This document shows, in pieces, positions 24,627-33,447 of a stretch of 64,000 nucleotides of DNA. The stretch is from a bacterium (lineage in GTDB: Bacteria > SZUA-79 > Acidulodesulfobacterales > Acidulodesulfobacteraceae): the NCBI GenBank assembly GCA_021789605.1, contig JAJYJI010000001.1:1-64000 (forward strand), given 5' to 3'. The position numbers were made by a program, and so were the translations under genes. Each line of letters opens with the position of its first letter. The first letter of the stretch is position 1. The notes under the pieces are model-generated. The model did no database searches. It had not been told where the DNA came from and saw nothing but the letters and a program-made list of their open reading frames with translations.

Positions 24627-25862
24627 TTGAAAAAACAAATTTTCATAGGAAGACAGCCTATTATAAACAGCGATAAAAGTATTTTCGGATACGAGATACT
24701 GTTCAGAAGCGCCGATGAAAATTCCGCCGACGTGGCGGTAACGGAAAATTTGAGCGCCACCGCAAACGTGCTTGAAAATATATACGATATGGGTTTTAAG
24801 ACTCTATTGGGCGATAAGCTTGCGTTTATCAACATAATTCCAGACGTTCTTAAAGCGGGGATGGCGGAATTGCTTCCCAAGGACAAGATAGTCCTTGAAA
24901 TATTAGAAACAAGCAAAATAGACGACAATGCCGTTTCCATAATTAAAGAATTTAAGAAAAGAGGATTTTCTATCGCCTTGGACGATTTTGTTTACGACGA
25001 AGAATGGGAGCCGCTCCTGGCGTTATCGGACTATGTAAAACTTGACGTCAAGCAGTATTCTAAGCAGGAAATAAAGGAAATGCTCATGATACTTAAAAAT
25101 TACGGGATGAAATTTATAGCCGAAAAAGTGGAACTCGACGAAGATTTTAAATTTTATAAAAGTCTCGGCTTCGACCTGTTTCAGGGTTATTTCTTTCAGA
25201 GACCCACCGTAGTTTCCTCCGTCAGATTAGACCCCGATTACATATTGCTTATAAATATATTCAACGCTTTTCAGGCCAATGAGGATATAGGAGAGATAGA
25301 AACATTATTCAAAATGGCGCCGGAACTGGTTTACAGGCTGTTAACGCTTATAAACTCGGTTGCTTATGAATTTATCGCAAAAATTTCCTCCGTAAAACAG
25401 GCAATAGCGCTTTTGGGATACGACAATGTTTCCAGATGGATACTTACGATTATACTTGCTTCCAAAAAAAGCGATTTCAGGTCGGACCCCTTGCTGGAAG
25501 CCGCCGTGATAAAAGGCAGGATGATGGAAGACATATGCAAAAGTTTTATAAGCAAAGAGCTTGCCGATAAAGCCTTTCTGGCGGGCATGCTTTCATTGGT
25601 CAACGTCGCCGTAGGAATGCCCCTTAAGGATTTACTCGATAAAATAACGGTCGATAAAATAATCTACGAGGCGCTGATAGAACGCAAAGGCAAACTCGGC
25701 GAATTATACGAATTTATGGATGATTTCCTTAAGGAAGATTACGGTTCGGCACATGCGAGCCTGAAAAAAATTAACCCTTCGGCGGCGTTAGCCGATATTC
25801 TGGAAATAAATACCAACGCCTTGGCGTATCTCGAAAAAGTTAAAAAAACCGGTTTAGTTTAA
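24627..25862 (+). CDS. EAL-HDOD signalling protein (degenerate EAL)
   Basis: The 411-aa protein has an N-terminal EAL-like domain (FIGRQPIINSDKSIFGYEILFR; VLEILETSKIDDNAVSIIKEFKKRGFSIALDDF) and a C-terminal HDOD domain from about residue 205 (MAPELVYRLLTLINSVAYEFIAKISSVKQAIALLGYDNVSRWIL). In the EAL part the classic E-x-L is reduced to EIL and several metal residues appear changed, so it may bind rather than cut c-di-GMP, as in YuxH-type proteins. It is likely a signalling hub. The TTG start is chosen because GGAGGG is well spaced before it; the ATG inside the duplication is out of frame. Confidence 0.85.
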   Translation: MKKQIFIGRQPIINSDKSIFGYEILFRSADENSADVAVTENLSATANVLENIYDMGFKTLLGDKLAFINIIPDVLKAGMAELLPKDKIVLEILETSKIDDNAVSIIKEFKKRGFSIALDDFVYDEEWEPLLALSDYVKLDVKQYSKQEIKEMLMILKNYGMKFIAEKVELDEDFKFYKSLGFDLFQGYFFQRPTVVSSVRLDPDYILLINIFNAFQANEDIGEIETLFKMAPELVYRLLTLINSVAYEFIAKISSVKQAIALLGYDNVSRWILTIILASKKSDFRSDPLLEAAVIKGRMMEDICKSFISKELADKAFLAGMLSLVNVAVGMPLKDLLDKITVDKIIYEALIERKGKLGELYEFMDDFLKEDYGSAHASLKKINPSAALADILEINTNALAYLEKVKKTGLV

Positions 25863-25970
25863 ATTATGGCGACAATAAATACGATTTGCTTTTTTGAAAA
25901 TTAACGGGGCGCGTTAAAGATTTTCTTGCGGTCTTAAAAATTCCCGTATTTTCCATATAAGGCGCTTAAT

Positions 25971-27152
25971 TTGAAGATAGAGCAAAGCAGGCCGTCGGCA
26001 GAATCGATGCTGAACAGAATAAAGTATTCCACCCATGAATCCCAAAATGTTTTCAGGGTTTACTTGGGTTCCGCCCCCGGAACCGGCAAAACTTATACAA
26101 TGCTTGAAGACGGAAACTATCTGCTGGAGCACGGCATAGACACCGTCATAGGGTACGTCGAAACTCACGGCAGAAAAGAAACCGCAGAAGAGGTCAAGAA
26201 ACTCGAAATTATTCCGCGAAAAAAAATATCGTACAGGGGCTCGGAATTCGAAGAGCTCGATGCCGATGCGGTTATTGCCAGAAAACCTGCTATCGCTTTA
26301 ATAGACGAACTTGCCCATAATAACATCCCCGGTTCTAAAAATTTAAAGCGTTATCAAGACGCGATAGAAATATATAAGTCCGGCATAAGCATATTTACCA
26401 CCTTAAATATATTCCATCTTAATTCCATTGCGGAGAGGGTCGAGGCGGAACTAGGGATTAAAGTCGGCGAAAGGGTTCCCGATTATATATTAAATTTCGT
26501 TACGGAAATTATAAACGTCGATATTCCGGCCGGCGAGCTCATTAACAGGCTTAAAGAAGGAAAAATTTATTCTATGGAAAAAGTCCCCCTTGCCTTAGAA
26601 AACTTTTTTAAGCTCGACAATCTTTTAATATTAAGAGAGCTTGCTTTAAGAACAATTGCCGACGAACTTAGCGCCCAGTCCACCGGAATCGGAAATCCCG
26701 ATGAAAAACTGGAATTAAAGTCAAACGAAAAGGTTCTGGTCCTGATAAGCTCGAATCCGGATTCGGCAAGGCTCGTAAGAATAGGTTCCAAGCTTGCGGG
26801 CAGGCTCAATTCAAATTTTTACGTCCTGCACGTAAATCTTAAAAATAGAAATAAAACTAAAAAAAAATCGGAAGATTACGACAGGACTCTTTCCCGCAAT
26901 ATTTCAATCGCCGAAAATCTCGGCGCGGCGGTTTTCAGTTTTCAGTCGGAAGACGTGTCGTCGGGCGTAGTAGATTTTGTTAACGGCAACAATATATCCC
27001 ATATCGTCATAGGCGCGACAAACGAGAAAAGAAGTTTTATCGGCAGGATTTTTAAAAAAAGCATAGTCGCAAAATTAATAGAAAAACTTCCCAACGTTTC
27101 ATTTCACGTAGTTCCGCCCCGCCCGCTTCCGTCCCGCCCGCTTTCAGTTTAG
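25971..27152 (+). CDS. KdpD-like sensor fragment: KdpD_N plus USP domain, no histidine kinase
   Basis: The 393-aa protein matches only the cytoplasmic front of KdpD. The KdpD_N domain has the Walker A GSAPGTGKTYTMLEDG near residue 30, YVETHGRKET, and the Walker-B-like IALIDELAHNNIPGSKNLKRYQD. A universal-stress-protein domain follows from about residue 250 (KVLVLISSNPDSARLVRIGSKLAG ... HIVIGATNEKRSFIGRIF). Membrane helices, DHp and ATPase domains of the kinase are absent and the ORF ends cleanly, so this looks like a natural free-standing form. kdpFABC is 3.5 kb away, on the other strand, with no kdpE in between. The start is TTG at 25971. Confidence 0.85.
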   Translation: MKIEQSRPSAESMLNRIKYSTHESQNVFRVYLGSAPGTGKTYTMLEDGNYLLEHGIDTVIGYVETHGRKETAEEVKKLEIIPRKKISYRGSEFEELDADAVIARKPAIALIDELAHNNIPGSKNLKRYQDAIEIYKSGISIFTTLNIFHLNSIAERVEAELGIKVGERVPDYILNFVTEIINVDIPAGELINRLKEGKIYSMEKVPLALENFFKLDNLLILRELALRTIADELSAQSTGIGNPDEKLELKSNEKVLVLISSNPDSARLVRIGSKLAGRLNSNFYVLHVNLKNRNKTKKKSEDYDRTLSRNISIAENLGAAVFSFQSEDVSSGVVDFVNGNNISHIVIGATNEKRSFIGRIFKKSIVAKLIEKLPNVSFHVVPPRPLPSRPLSV

Positions 27153-27282
27153 CCGACATTTATCCGGTTTTTGAAACGGCGGGTTCTTAAAATTTATTAA
27201 ATATTTTATAATTTATAATATGTTCTGCAAATCCTGATTTCGGCGTTACGTTATATTTTTGTTATATTTTCGGCGTCATGCT

Positions 27283-27360
27283 ATGCCGCGCCGCTATGGC
27301 CTGCCATGTTACGGTATGGCATGCGTGCTATTATTATGCCGCGCCGCGCTATTATGCTCC
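27283..27360. repeat. GC-rich imperfect repeats (TATGCCGCGCCGC)
   Basis: In an AT-rich gap, TATGCCGCGCCGCTATGGC and TTATGCCGCGCCGCGCTATT recur with GCATGC/ATGGCATG inverted words between them. The stretch could fold but fits no known RNA family I recognise. Confidence 0.4.
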
Positions 27361-27374
27361 ATAATATAGTATAA

Positions 27375-27440
27375 CCTCAATCCTGCGATAGAAATTACGT
27401 AAAATAGAACATTTAAATATTTTCTATTGCAGGATTAGGG
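27375..27440. mobile_element. 66-bp MITE-like element with TATAA target duplication
   Basis: Left end CCTCAATCCTGCGATAGAAA and the reverse complement of the right end, CCCTAATCCTGCAATAGAAA, agree at 17 of 20 positions. TATAA flanks both sides (27370-27374, 27441-27445). The inner GATAGAAA segment is shared with the TIR family of 43122-43191; the outer part differs, so this is a subfamily. Confidence 0.65.
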
Positions 27441-27475
27441 TATAATAAACAGGAAATAGTATAATAAACAGGAAA
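27441..27475 (+). repeat. 19-bp-period duplication carrying TATAAT and the recD2 Shine-Dalgarno
   Basis: TATAATAAACAGGAAA occurs at 27441-27456 and 27460-27475, separated by TAG, and the ATG of recD2 follows at once. Each copy has a -10-like hexamer and an AGGA ribosome site. Confidence 0.8.
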
Positions 27476-30049
27476 ATGAAATTAATGGACGATAACGAAA
27501 TTAAGGAAGATATTTCAGAAGACTCCGCGGGAAGCTCAGCGGGAGGCGCAACAGCTCCCGCAACGACTATAACCGGCGTTATAAAAAGAGTAATATTTCA
27601 AAATGCCGGAAACGGCTTTATTATATTAAACATATTTTCCGGCGGCAGATTTATAACCGCCTCCGGCACCTTTTTCGATAAGCCTTTATTGGATTCAAAA
27701 GTTAAATTGACCGGAGGCTTTACCCACCATAAAAAATACGGCTATCAGTTTAATTTTGACCGGTACGAACTTGCGCTTTCAAACACAAAAACCGCGATAA
27801 TCGATTATTTATCTTCAGACGTATTTAAAGGCATAGGCAAGGTTATAGCGGGAGAGATTTATGAAAAATTCGGGGAAAAGACGCTGGATATAATAGACAA
27901 CGAACCGGAAAAACTGAGGGACGTCGGCGGAATAGGCAGGATAAAACTTGCTACGATACTAGAAGGGCTCAAAGAAAGCTACGGTTTAAGAAAGGCTATT
28001 ATGTTTTTTAAGCCTCATCAGTTCAGCGACTATCAGATAAAAACTATTTATAACAGATTTAAAGATAAATCCATAGCCGTCGCCGAGGAAAATCCTTTTA
28101 TGTTTACCGAAATAAAAGGCATAGGATTTAAAAAAGCCGACATTATGGCTGAAAAACTGGGGATACAAAAAGACGACCCTAACAGAATTAAAGAAGCCGT
28201 AAAGTATGTTTTGGGCCAGATATGCGAAAATTCAGGAAACTGTTATGTCTATTATAAAGACTTAAGGCATGGCATGAAAGAAATTATAGAAAATTTGAGC
28301 GAAACGGAACTTAAGAAATATTTGAACGATCTGATAAAAGAAAGGACGATACTGCCGGAATTTGAAAGCCTGCCAGAATTAAAAACGCAAGCGTCTGCGC
28401 ATGGCGGACTGCCGGATTTAACCGCGCTAAAAGAAGACGGCCTCTTAAACCGCATAAAAATTTATGCCCCCGTTTATTATTACAGCGAACTTGGGATATC
28501 GAAGGAACTGAAAAGGATTTCAGGATATAACGAATCCACGGCAGGAAACAATACGGAAGGAAACGAAGGCCTTATTGAATTTCTTGGGCGGAACGCTAAT
28601 AAAATAGCTCTTACGGACGAACAAAAAATTGCGGTATTAAACACTTTAAACTATAAGATTTCGATTATATCCGGAGGCCCGGGTACAGGAAAATCGACAG
28701 TGATTAAGACTATATCCGGCTTATATAAGGGAAAAAAAATAGCGCTTACCTCGCTGTCCGGAAAAGCCGCGCAGAGGCTTTCCGATATCGTAAAACCCGG
28801 ATACGGGGAATACGACGAAATAAAAGCCGATATTTCAACCATTCACAGGCTTTTAAAAGCTCAGTACGACTGGCAGACCAACGAAACGTTTTTTACTTAT
28901 AACGAAAACAACAGGCTTCCCCACGACCTAATCGTCGTAGACGAAATGAGCATGGCGGACGCGGTTATTTTTTACAAACTTTTAAAAGCCGTAAAAAACG
29001 GCGCGGTTTTAGTTTTGGTCGGCGACGTCAACCAGATACCTTCCGTAGGCCCCGGAGATGTTCTTAGAGACCTGATATATGCGGCGGGAAAAGAAGAAGC
29101 CGCCATAAATACCGTTTCCGATAAAATCAACCAGTTTTTTCCGGTAACATTCCTGACCAAGGTATTCAGGCAGGACGAAGGCGGCTTGATAAATTTAAAT
29201 GCCCATAACCTCCTAAACAACAAAAGATTTGCCGCCGGAGGAAAAGAAAGGGGCAAAAAGGAGTTCATTATAAAATACAAAAGAGAATACGACGCCGCGG
29301 ACACAGGTAAAAATGAGCTGTTAAAAGACTTTATCGAATTTGTAAAAAAAATATGCGATAAAAGAAGGAATAAAAAAACAAGCGAAAATGAACCCGCCGG
29401 AGGCTATAATACCTTAAAAACGTCCGTTTTCGACGATATTCAGGTTTTAACGCCTATGAGAAAAGGCGAGCTGGGATATAACAATTTAAATAAAATGCTG
29501 CAGGATTTGTTTAACCCTTTGGGCGACGCCGCTTCCGTTTCCGGCGCGGACTGCACGGTTCAGCCTCAAGACGTCTTTATCTGCAACGGAACCCAATTCC
29601 GGCTATACGACAGGGTAATACAAAAGAAAAATAATTACGACCTGGACGTATTTAACGGCGATACGGGCTATATCGTAAATATAGACCACGCGGAAAAAAC
29701 TTTATCCGTGGATTTTACCGGTTCGTCTGCCGAAACGGCCGCGGGGAGCAGCGGCAGAAAAATAATAATATTTGACTTTCTTGATATTTACGAAAATATA
29801 ATGCTCGCTTACGCGCTCTCCGTCCATAAAGCCCAAGGCAGCGAGTTTAATAACGTTATAATTTTATTTCATCAGACGCATTACATGATGCTGAAAAAAA
29901 ATTTATTATATACGGCCATAACGCGGGGGAAGAAAAACGTCGTTATTTTCGGAACGTTTAAAGCATTCGGCATTGCAATGAATTCAAGGGAAGAAAAGAG
30001 AAACTCCGGTTTAAAAGACCGCCTTGCCGAAGCATTTAGAAATGGATAG
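27476..30049 (+). CDS. recD2: ATP-dependent DNA helicase RecD2
   Basis: The 857-aa protein is the RecD2/TraA-type SF1B helicase: an OB-like start, helix-hairpin-helix repeats (about residues 110-270: SDVFKGIGKVIAGEIYEKFG, IKGIGFKKADIMAEKLG), Walker A SGGPGTGKSTVIKTI near residue 400, VVDEMSMAD, GDVNQIPSVGPGDVLRDL, and the C-terminal motifs HKAQGSEFNNVI and YTAITRGKKNVVIF. It unwinds DNA 5'-3' without RecBC, in repair or replication stress. Length is somewhat above the family norm because of inserts near 355 and 610. The last codons run into the first unit of the 135-bp array. Confidence 0.93.
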   Translation: MKLMDDNEIKEDISEDSAGSSAGGATAPATTITGVIKRVIFQNAGNGFIILNIFSGGRFITASGTFFDKPLLDSKVKLTGGFTHHKKYGYQFNFDRYELALSNTKTAIIDYLSSDVFKGIGKVIAGEIYEKFGEKTLDIIDNEPEKLRDVGGIGRIKLATILEGLKESYGLRKAIMFFKPHQFSDYQIKTIYNRFKDKSIAVAEENPFMFTEIKGIGFKKADIMAEKLGIQKDDPNRIKEAVKYVLGQICENSGNCYVYYKDLRHGMKEIIENLSETELKKYLNDLIKERTILPEFESLPELKTQASAHGGLPDLTALKEDGLLNRIKIYAPVYYYSELGISKELKRISGYNESTAGNNTEGNEGLIEFLGRNANKIALTDEQKIAVLNTLNYKISIISGGPGTGKSTVIKTISGLYKGKKIALTSLSGKAAQRLSDIVKPGYGEYDEIKADISTIHRLLKAQYDWQTNETFFTYNENNRLPHDLIVVDEMSMADAVIFYKLLKAVKNGAVLVLVGDVNQIPSVGPGDVLRDLIYAAGKEEAAINTVSDKINQFFPVTFLTKVFRQDEGGLINLNAHNLLNNKRFAAGGKERGKKEFIIKYKREYDAADTGKNELLKDFIEFVKKICDKRRNKKTSENEPAGGYNTLKTSVFDDIQVLTPMRKGELGYNNLNKMLQDLFNPLGDAASVSGADCTVQPQDVFICNGTQFRLYDRVIQKKNNYDLDVFNGDTGYIVNIDHAEKTLSVDFTGSSAETAAGSSGRKIIIFDFLDIYENIMLAYALSVHKAQGSEFNNVIILFHQTHYMMLKKNLLYTAITRGKKNVVIFGTFKAFGIAMNSREEKRNSGLKDRLAEAFRNG

Positions 30050-30400
30050 AGGGTTCGAACCCCTATTGCACCGATTTATATTCTTACTTTGCGTATATCG
30101 CGTTTTAACTGGCTTAAGAGAGAGGGATGAGCGTCCTTTGGACGCTAAAAGCGGCGAACTTCCTCTTGCGGGCTTCGCCCTGCGAGGGTTCGAACCCCTA
30201 TTGCACCGATTTATATTCTTACTTTGCGTATATCGCGTTTTAACTGGCTTAAGAGAGAGGGATGAGCGTCCTTTGGACGCTAAAAGCGGCGAACTTCCTC
30301 TTGCGGGCTTCGCCCTGCGAGGGTTCGAACCCCTATTGCACCGATTTATATTCTTACTTTGCGTATATCGCGTTTTAACTGGCGGAGAGAGAGGGATTCG
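30049..30400 (-). repeat. 135-bp tandem array copying the 3' end and flank of tRNA-Ser
   Basis: Units begin at 30049, 30184 and 30319 (period 135); two are complete and the third merges into the tRNA gene. In minus-strand sense each full unit contains ATCCCTCTCTCT and GCCAGTTAAAACG, the tRNA-Ser 3' end, then 60 nt of its flank, then GGGGTTCGAACCCTC (T-arm-like), the hairpin GCAGGGC-GAA-GCCCGC and the hairpin AGCGTCC-AAA-GGACGCT. Because 135 is a multiple of three, long false ORFs appear on both strands. Confidence 0.9.
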
Positions 30401-30474
30401 AACCCTCGGTACATCTATTAGGACATACATTCGCTTAGCAGGCGAACGCCTTCGACCTACTCGGCCATCTCTCC
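30380..30474 (-). tRNA. tRNA-Ser (anticodon GCU)
   Basis: On the minus strand GGAGAGATGGCCGAG pairs with the 3' end CTCTCTCC; the anticodon loop CTGCTAAGC gives GCT (30437-30439); a long variable arm (typical for serine) precedes the T-arm GAGGGTTCGAATCCCTC; G-CCA is encoded. Total 95 nt. The gene looks intact although its 3' end is repeated downstream. Confidence 0.95.
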
Positions 30475-30605
30475 TTAGCAATATTTACGATATAATACTT
30501 TTAAATAATATAACATTGAGCGATAAATTATTCAAGCAGAAATAATCGGCAGAAATAATCGGAGAAAATAATCTAAGAATCAGCCGGATTAGTTTTCTTA
30601 TATAA

Positions 30606-32657
30606 CTAAACTAAATGTAAATAAGTTATTATCATATCGATTATTTTAATGCCTATAAACGGGACTATTACTCCTCCGAGCCCGTAAACCAATAAATTTC
30701 TTCTTAAAATGGCGGAAGCTCCCGCAGGCCTGTATTTTACGCCCTTAAGAGCAAGGGGTATAAGAATAATTATTATGACGGCGTTAAATATAACCGCAGA
30801 AAGTATCGCCGAATAAGGAGACGATAAGCGCATTATGTTTAACGGGGCGAGCCACGGCAGTATAGGCACAAACATCGCCGGTATTATAGCAAAGTATTTT
30901 GCCAGGTCGTTCGCGATAGAAAATGTCGTCAAAGAGCCTCTTGTTATAAGAAGCTGTTTTCCCGTTTCGACGATTTCTATGAGCTTTGTGGGATTAGAAT
31001 CGAGGTCTATCATGTTCCCCGCCTCTTTCGCGGCCATAGTCCCCGTATTCATAGCCACGCCTACGTCGGCCTGGGCAAGGGCGGGCGCATCGTTTGTGCC
31101 GTCGCCGGTCATGGCGACCAATTTTCCCATAGCCTGTTCTTTTTTAATAATATCCATTTTTGTTTCGGGAGTCGCTTCGGGAACAAATTCGTCGATTCCG
31201 GCTTCGTCGGCTATGGCTTTAGCCGTAAGGGGATTATCGCCCGTTATCATAACAGTCTTTATTCCGATTTTTTTTAAGCTCCCTATTCTTTCCTTAATCC
31301 CGCCTTTTACGACGTCTTTCAAATGTATTATTCCGAGAATCCTGTCGTTTACGGCTACGGCAAGAGGCGTTCCACCTTGTTTGGAGATGTTGTCCGCCGT
31401 TTCGAGGACTATTTTTTCTACCGCGCCTCCGTTTTGTTCGGCAAACCTTACGACCGAATCTACCGCGCCTTTCCTTATGAACTCTTTCTTATCCGATAAA
31501 TCCACCCCGCTCATTCTGGTTAAAGCGGAAAAAGCAATAAAATTTATATTTTTTTCCTCCAGATGCCTCTCCCGTAATCCGTATTTTTTTGCCAGAGTTA
31601 CGATTGACCTGCCTTCCGGAGTTTCATCGGATAAGGAAGAAAGCTGGGCATAGTCCGCTAATTCTTTTGAGCCGACTCCCGGGACGGGAATAAAATCGAC
31701 CGCCATCCTGTTGCCGAAAGTGATAGTTCCGGTTTTATCCAAAAGCAGGGTGTTTACGTCTCCGGCGGCTTCGACGGCAGACCCGGACATTGCTATAACG
31801 TTATGCTTGACTAATCTGTCCATGCCGGATATGCCGATTGCGGACAATAGTGCGCCTATAGTGGTGGGAATCAAACATACGACAAGAGACGCGAGAATTA
31901 CGGGGGAGATATTTCCTTTAAAATAATTGGCCATAGGTTCAATCGCGGCGACGACGACTAAAAAAAGCGCGGTGAACATAACAAGCAATATATTTAAGGC
32001 TATCTCGTTAGGAGTTTTTTGCCTTGAGGCCCCTTCGACCAGACTTATCATTTTATCCATGAAACTTTCGCCCGGATTAGATATTATTTTTATCCAAATT
32101 TTATCCGAAAGCACTTTTGTTCCTCCGGTTACGGCGCTTCTGTCTCCGCCGCTTTCCCTTATAACCGGCGCAGATTCGCCGGTTATTGCCGATTCGTCGA
32201 CAGAGGCGATGCCGCGGATTATTTCTCCGTCGGCGGGAATGATATCGCCGGATTCCGCAATTACGATATCGCCTTTTCTGAGGGAAGAAGCTTTTATTTT
32301 TTCTTCTTTGCCGCTTACCGGTTCGATTAGTCTTGCTAAAACCTCCATTTTACTTTTCCTAAGGCTTTCAGCCTGAGCCTTGCCCCTTCCTTCGGAGATG
32401 CTTTCCGCGAAATTCGCGAATAATACCGTAAACCACAGCCATAAAGTTATCTGAAACGTAAATCCTATATTTTCTAAATTATGGAAAAAAATGTTTTTGA
32501 ACAGAATAGCGGAGGTTATAGCCGAACCGACCTCAACGACAAACATAACGGGATTTTTCAGCATAACTTTCGGGTTCAATTTCCTGAAAGACTCCCATAT
32601 AGCCGATACTAATATTTCTTTGTTAAACGCCGATACGTAATAATCTTGTTTTGGCAT
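30606..32657 (-). CDS. kdpB: Potassium-transporting ATPase subunit B
   Basis: The 683-aa P-type ATPase has all catalytic motifs: TGES near residue 159, the phosphorylated Asp307 in [31 protein letters not shown] and [20 protein letters not shown], plus about seven membrane helices. It hydrolyses ATP to drive high-affinity K+ uptake through KdpA. It is the fourth gene of kdpFABC (with an extra small ORF), 75 nt after kdpC. Expression should respond to the c-di-AMP riboswitch and terminator in the leader. No kdpE follows; kdpB ends the unit. Confidence 0.96.
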   Translation of the reverse strand: MPKQDYYVSAFNKEILVSAIWESFRKLNPKVMLKNPVMFVVEVGSAITSAILFKNIFFHNLENIGFTFQITLWLWFTVLFANFAESISEGRGKAQAESLRKSKMEVLARLIEPVSGKEEKIKASSLRKGDIVIAESGDIIPADGEIIRGIASVDESAITGESAPVIRESGGDRSAVTGGTKVLSDKIWIKIISNPGESFMDKMISLVEGASRQKTPNEIALNILLVMFTALFLVVVAAIEPMANYFKGNISPVILASLVVCLIPTTIGALLSAIGISGMDRLVKHNVIAMSGSAVEAAGDVNTLLLDKTGTITFGNRMAVDFIPVPGVGSKELADYAQLSSLSDETPEGRSIVTLAKKYGLRERHLEEKNINFIAFSALTRMSGVDLSDKKEFIRKGAVDSVVRFAEQNGGAVEKIVLETADNISKQGGTPLAVAVNDRILGIIHLKDVVKGGIKERIGSLKKIGIKTVMITGDNPLTAKAIADEAGIDEFVPEATPETKMDIIKKEQAMGKLVAMTGDGTNDAPALAQADVGVAMNTGTMAAKEAGNMIDLDSNPTKLIEIVETGKQLLITRGSLTTFSIANDLAKYFAIIPAMFVPILPWLAPLNIMRLSSPYSAILSAVIFNAVIIIILIPLALKGVKYRPAGASAILRRNLLVYGLGGVIVPFIGIKIIDMIITYLHLV

Positions 32658-32732
32658 ATCGTATTCGCCCCTTTTTATTTATTTCGTTTTTAATTTTAAA
32701 ATTGTTAAATGCTCAGTTATTAAATCTATCCG

Positions 32733-33392
32733 TTAATCATTCGGCGCCGGCGATTCGACGCCGGCAAGCCCCTTAAAAACCTTTGCGTAAATTTTTGAAT
32801 TAACTTTTTTTAACGACGCGGCTAATTTAAAATTTAGCCTTACCGTATTTACTCCGGGCGTTCCAAACACGCCTAAATCCCTGTATGATACTGCGCTTTT
32901 TACGAGTTCTTTTAACCGCGCGCGGTTAATTCCCGTCAGCTTTGAAATCCTTGGAATTTGCGCGAGCGCGCCGGATATAGAAATAAAAGGGTCTAACCCC
33001 GAACCTGAACCCGCAATTAAATCTACCGGAATTTTACCCTTTTTAACGGACGGGTTTTCCGCGAGGAAGTTTTTAATTCTTTTTTTTACGCTTTCAATGT
33101 AGCTTCCGTTCGTCGGTCCGTTGTCGGAAGCCGAAGAGCTATCGGCCTCGTAGCCCTTGCCGGCGCTTGACGGTCTGGAATCAAACAGGTAGGGAGAGTC
33201 GAAATTCTCGCCGATTAGCAAAGAGCCCGCCGGCTTGCCGTTTTTATATATTATGCTGCCTGACGCCTGAAAAGGGAAAAAAATCCGGCCTATGCCCCAT
33301 ATAAAAAACGTATATATAATAGAACATAATATAAATAACCAGATTGTTAATTTTATCGACCTTAAAAAATCGTTCAGCATAAAACGCTCCAA
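32733..33392 (-). CDS. kdpC: Potassium-transporting ATPase subunit C
   Basis: The 219-aa protein has one N-terminal helix (LTIWLFILCSIIYTFFIWGIG), then the periplasmic KdpC domain: GSIIYKNGKPAGSLLIGENFDSPYLFDSRPS, DLIAGSGSGLDPFISISGALAQIPRIS and the late TPGVNTVRLNFKL. KdpC stabilises the complex and raises K+ affinity. The motifs match E. coli KdpC (F-x-S-R-P-S; S-G-S-G-L-D-P-x-I-S). It lies between kdpA and kdpB with short gaps, so the four subunits are co-transcribed. Confidence 0.94.
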   Translation of the reverse strand: MERFMLNDFLRSIKLTIWLFILCSIIYTFFIWGIGRIFFPFQASGSIIYKNGKPAGSLLIGENFDSPYLFDSRPSSAGKGYEADSSSASDNGPTNGSYIESVKKRIKNFLAENPSVKKGKIPVDLIAGSGSGLDPFISISGALAQIPRISKLTGINRARLKELVKSAVSYRDLGVFGTPGVNTVRLNFKLAASLKKVNSKIYAKVFKGLAGVESPAPND

Positions 33393-33447
33393 AAAAATTG
33401 AATTGCATTATAAAATAACATTATAAAATAATTGGTTCATAAATCGG

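Noticed and set aside
30049-30334. Extra tRNA genes suggested by GGGTTCGAACCCC
   Set aside because: Only T-arm-like hairpins and 3' ends are present; no anticodon arm or acceptor partner.
30011-30545. Long ORFs of 156 aa (-) and 173 aa (+) across the 135-bp array
   Set aside because: They are open only because the period is 45 codons; the sequences (CNRGSNP, RVRIPLSPP) are translated tRNA T-arm and tRNA-Ser.
30835-31653. 272-aa plus-strand ORF within kdpB
   Set aside because: Shadow of kdpB; hydrophobic Ser/Pro-rich antisense translation with no ribosome site.
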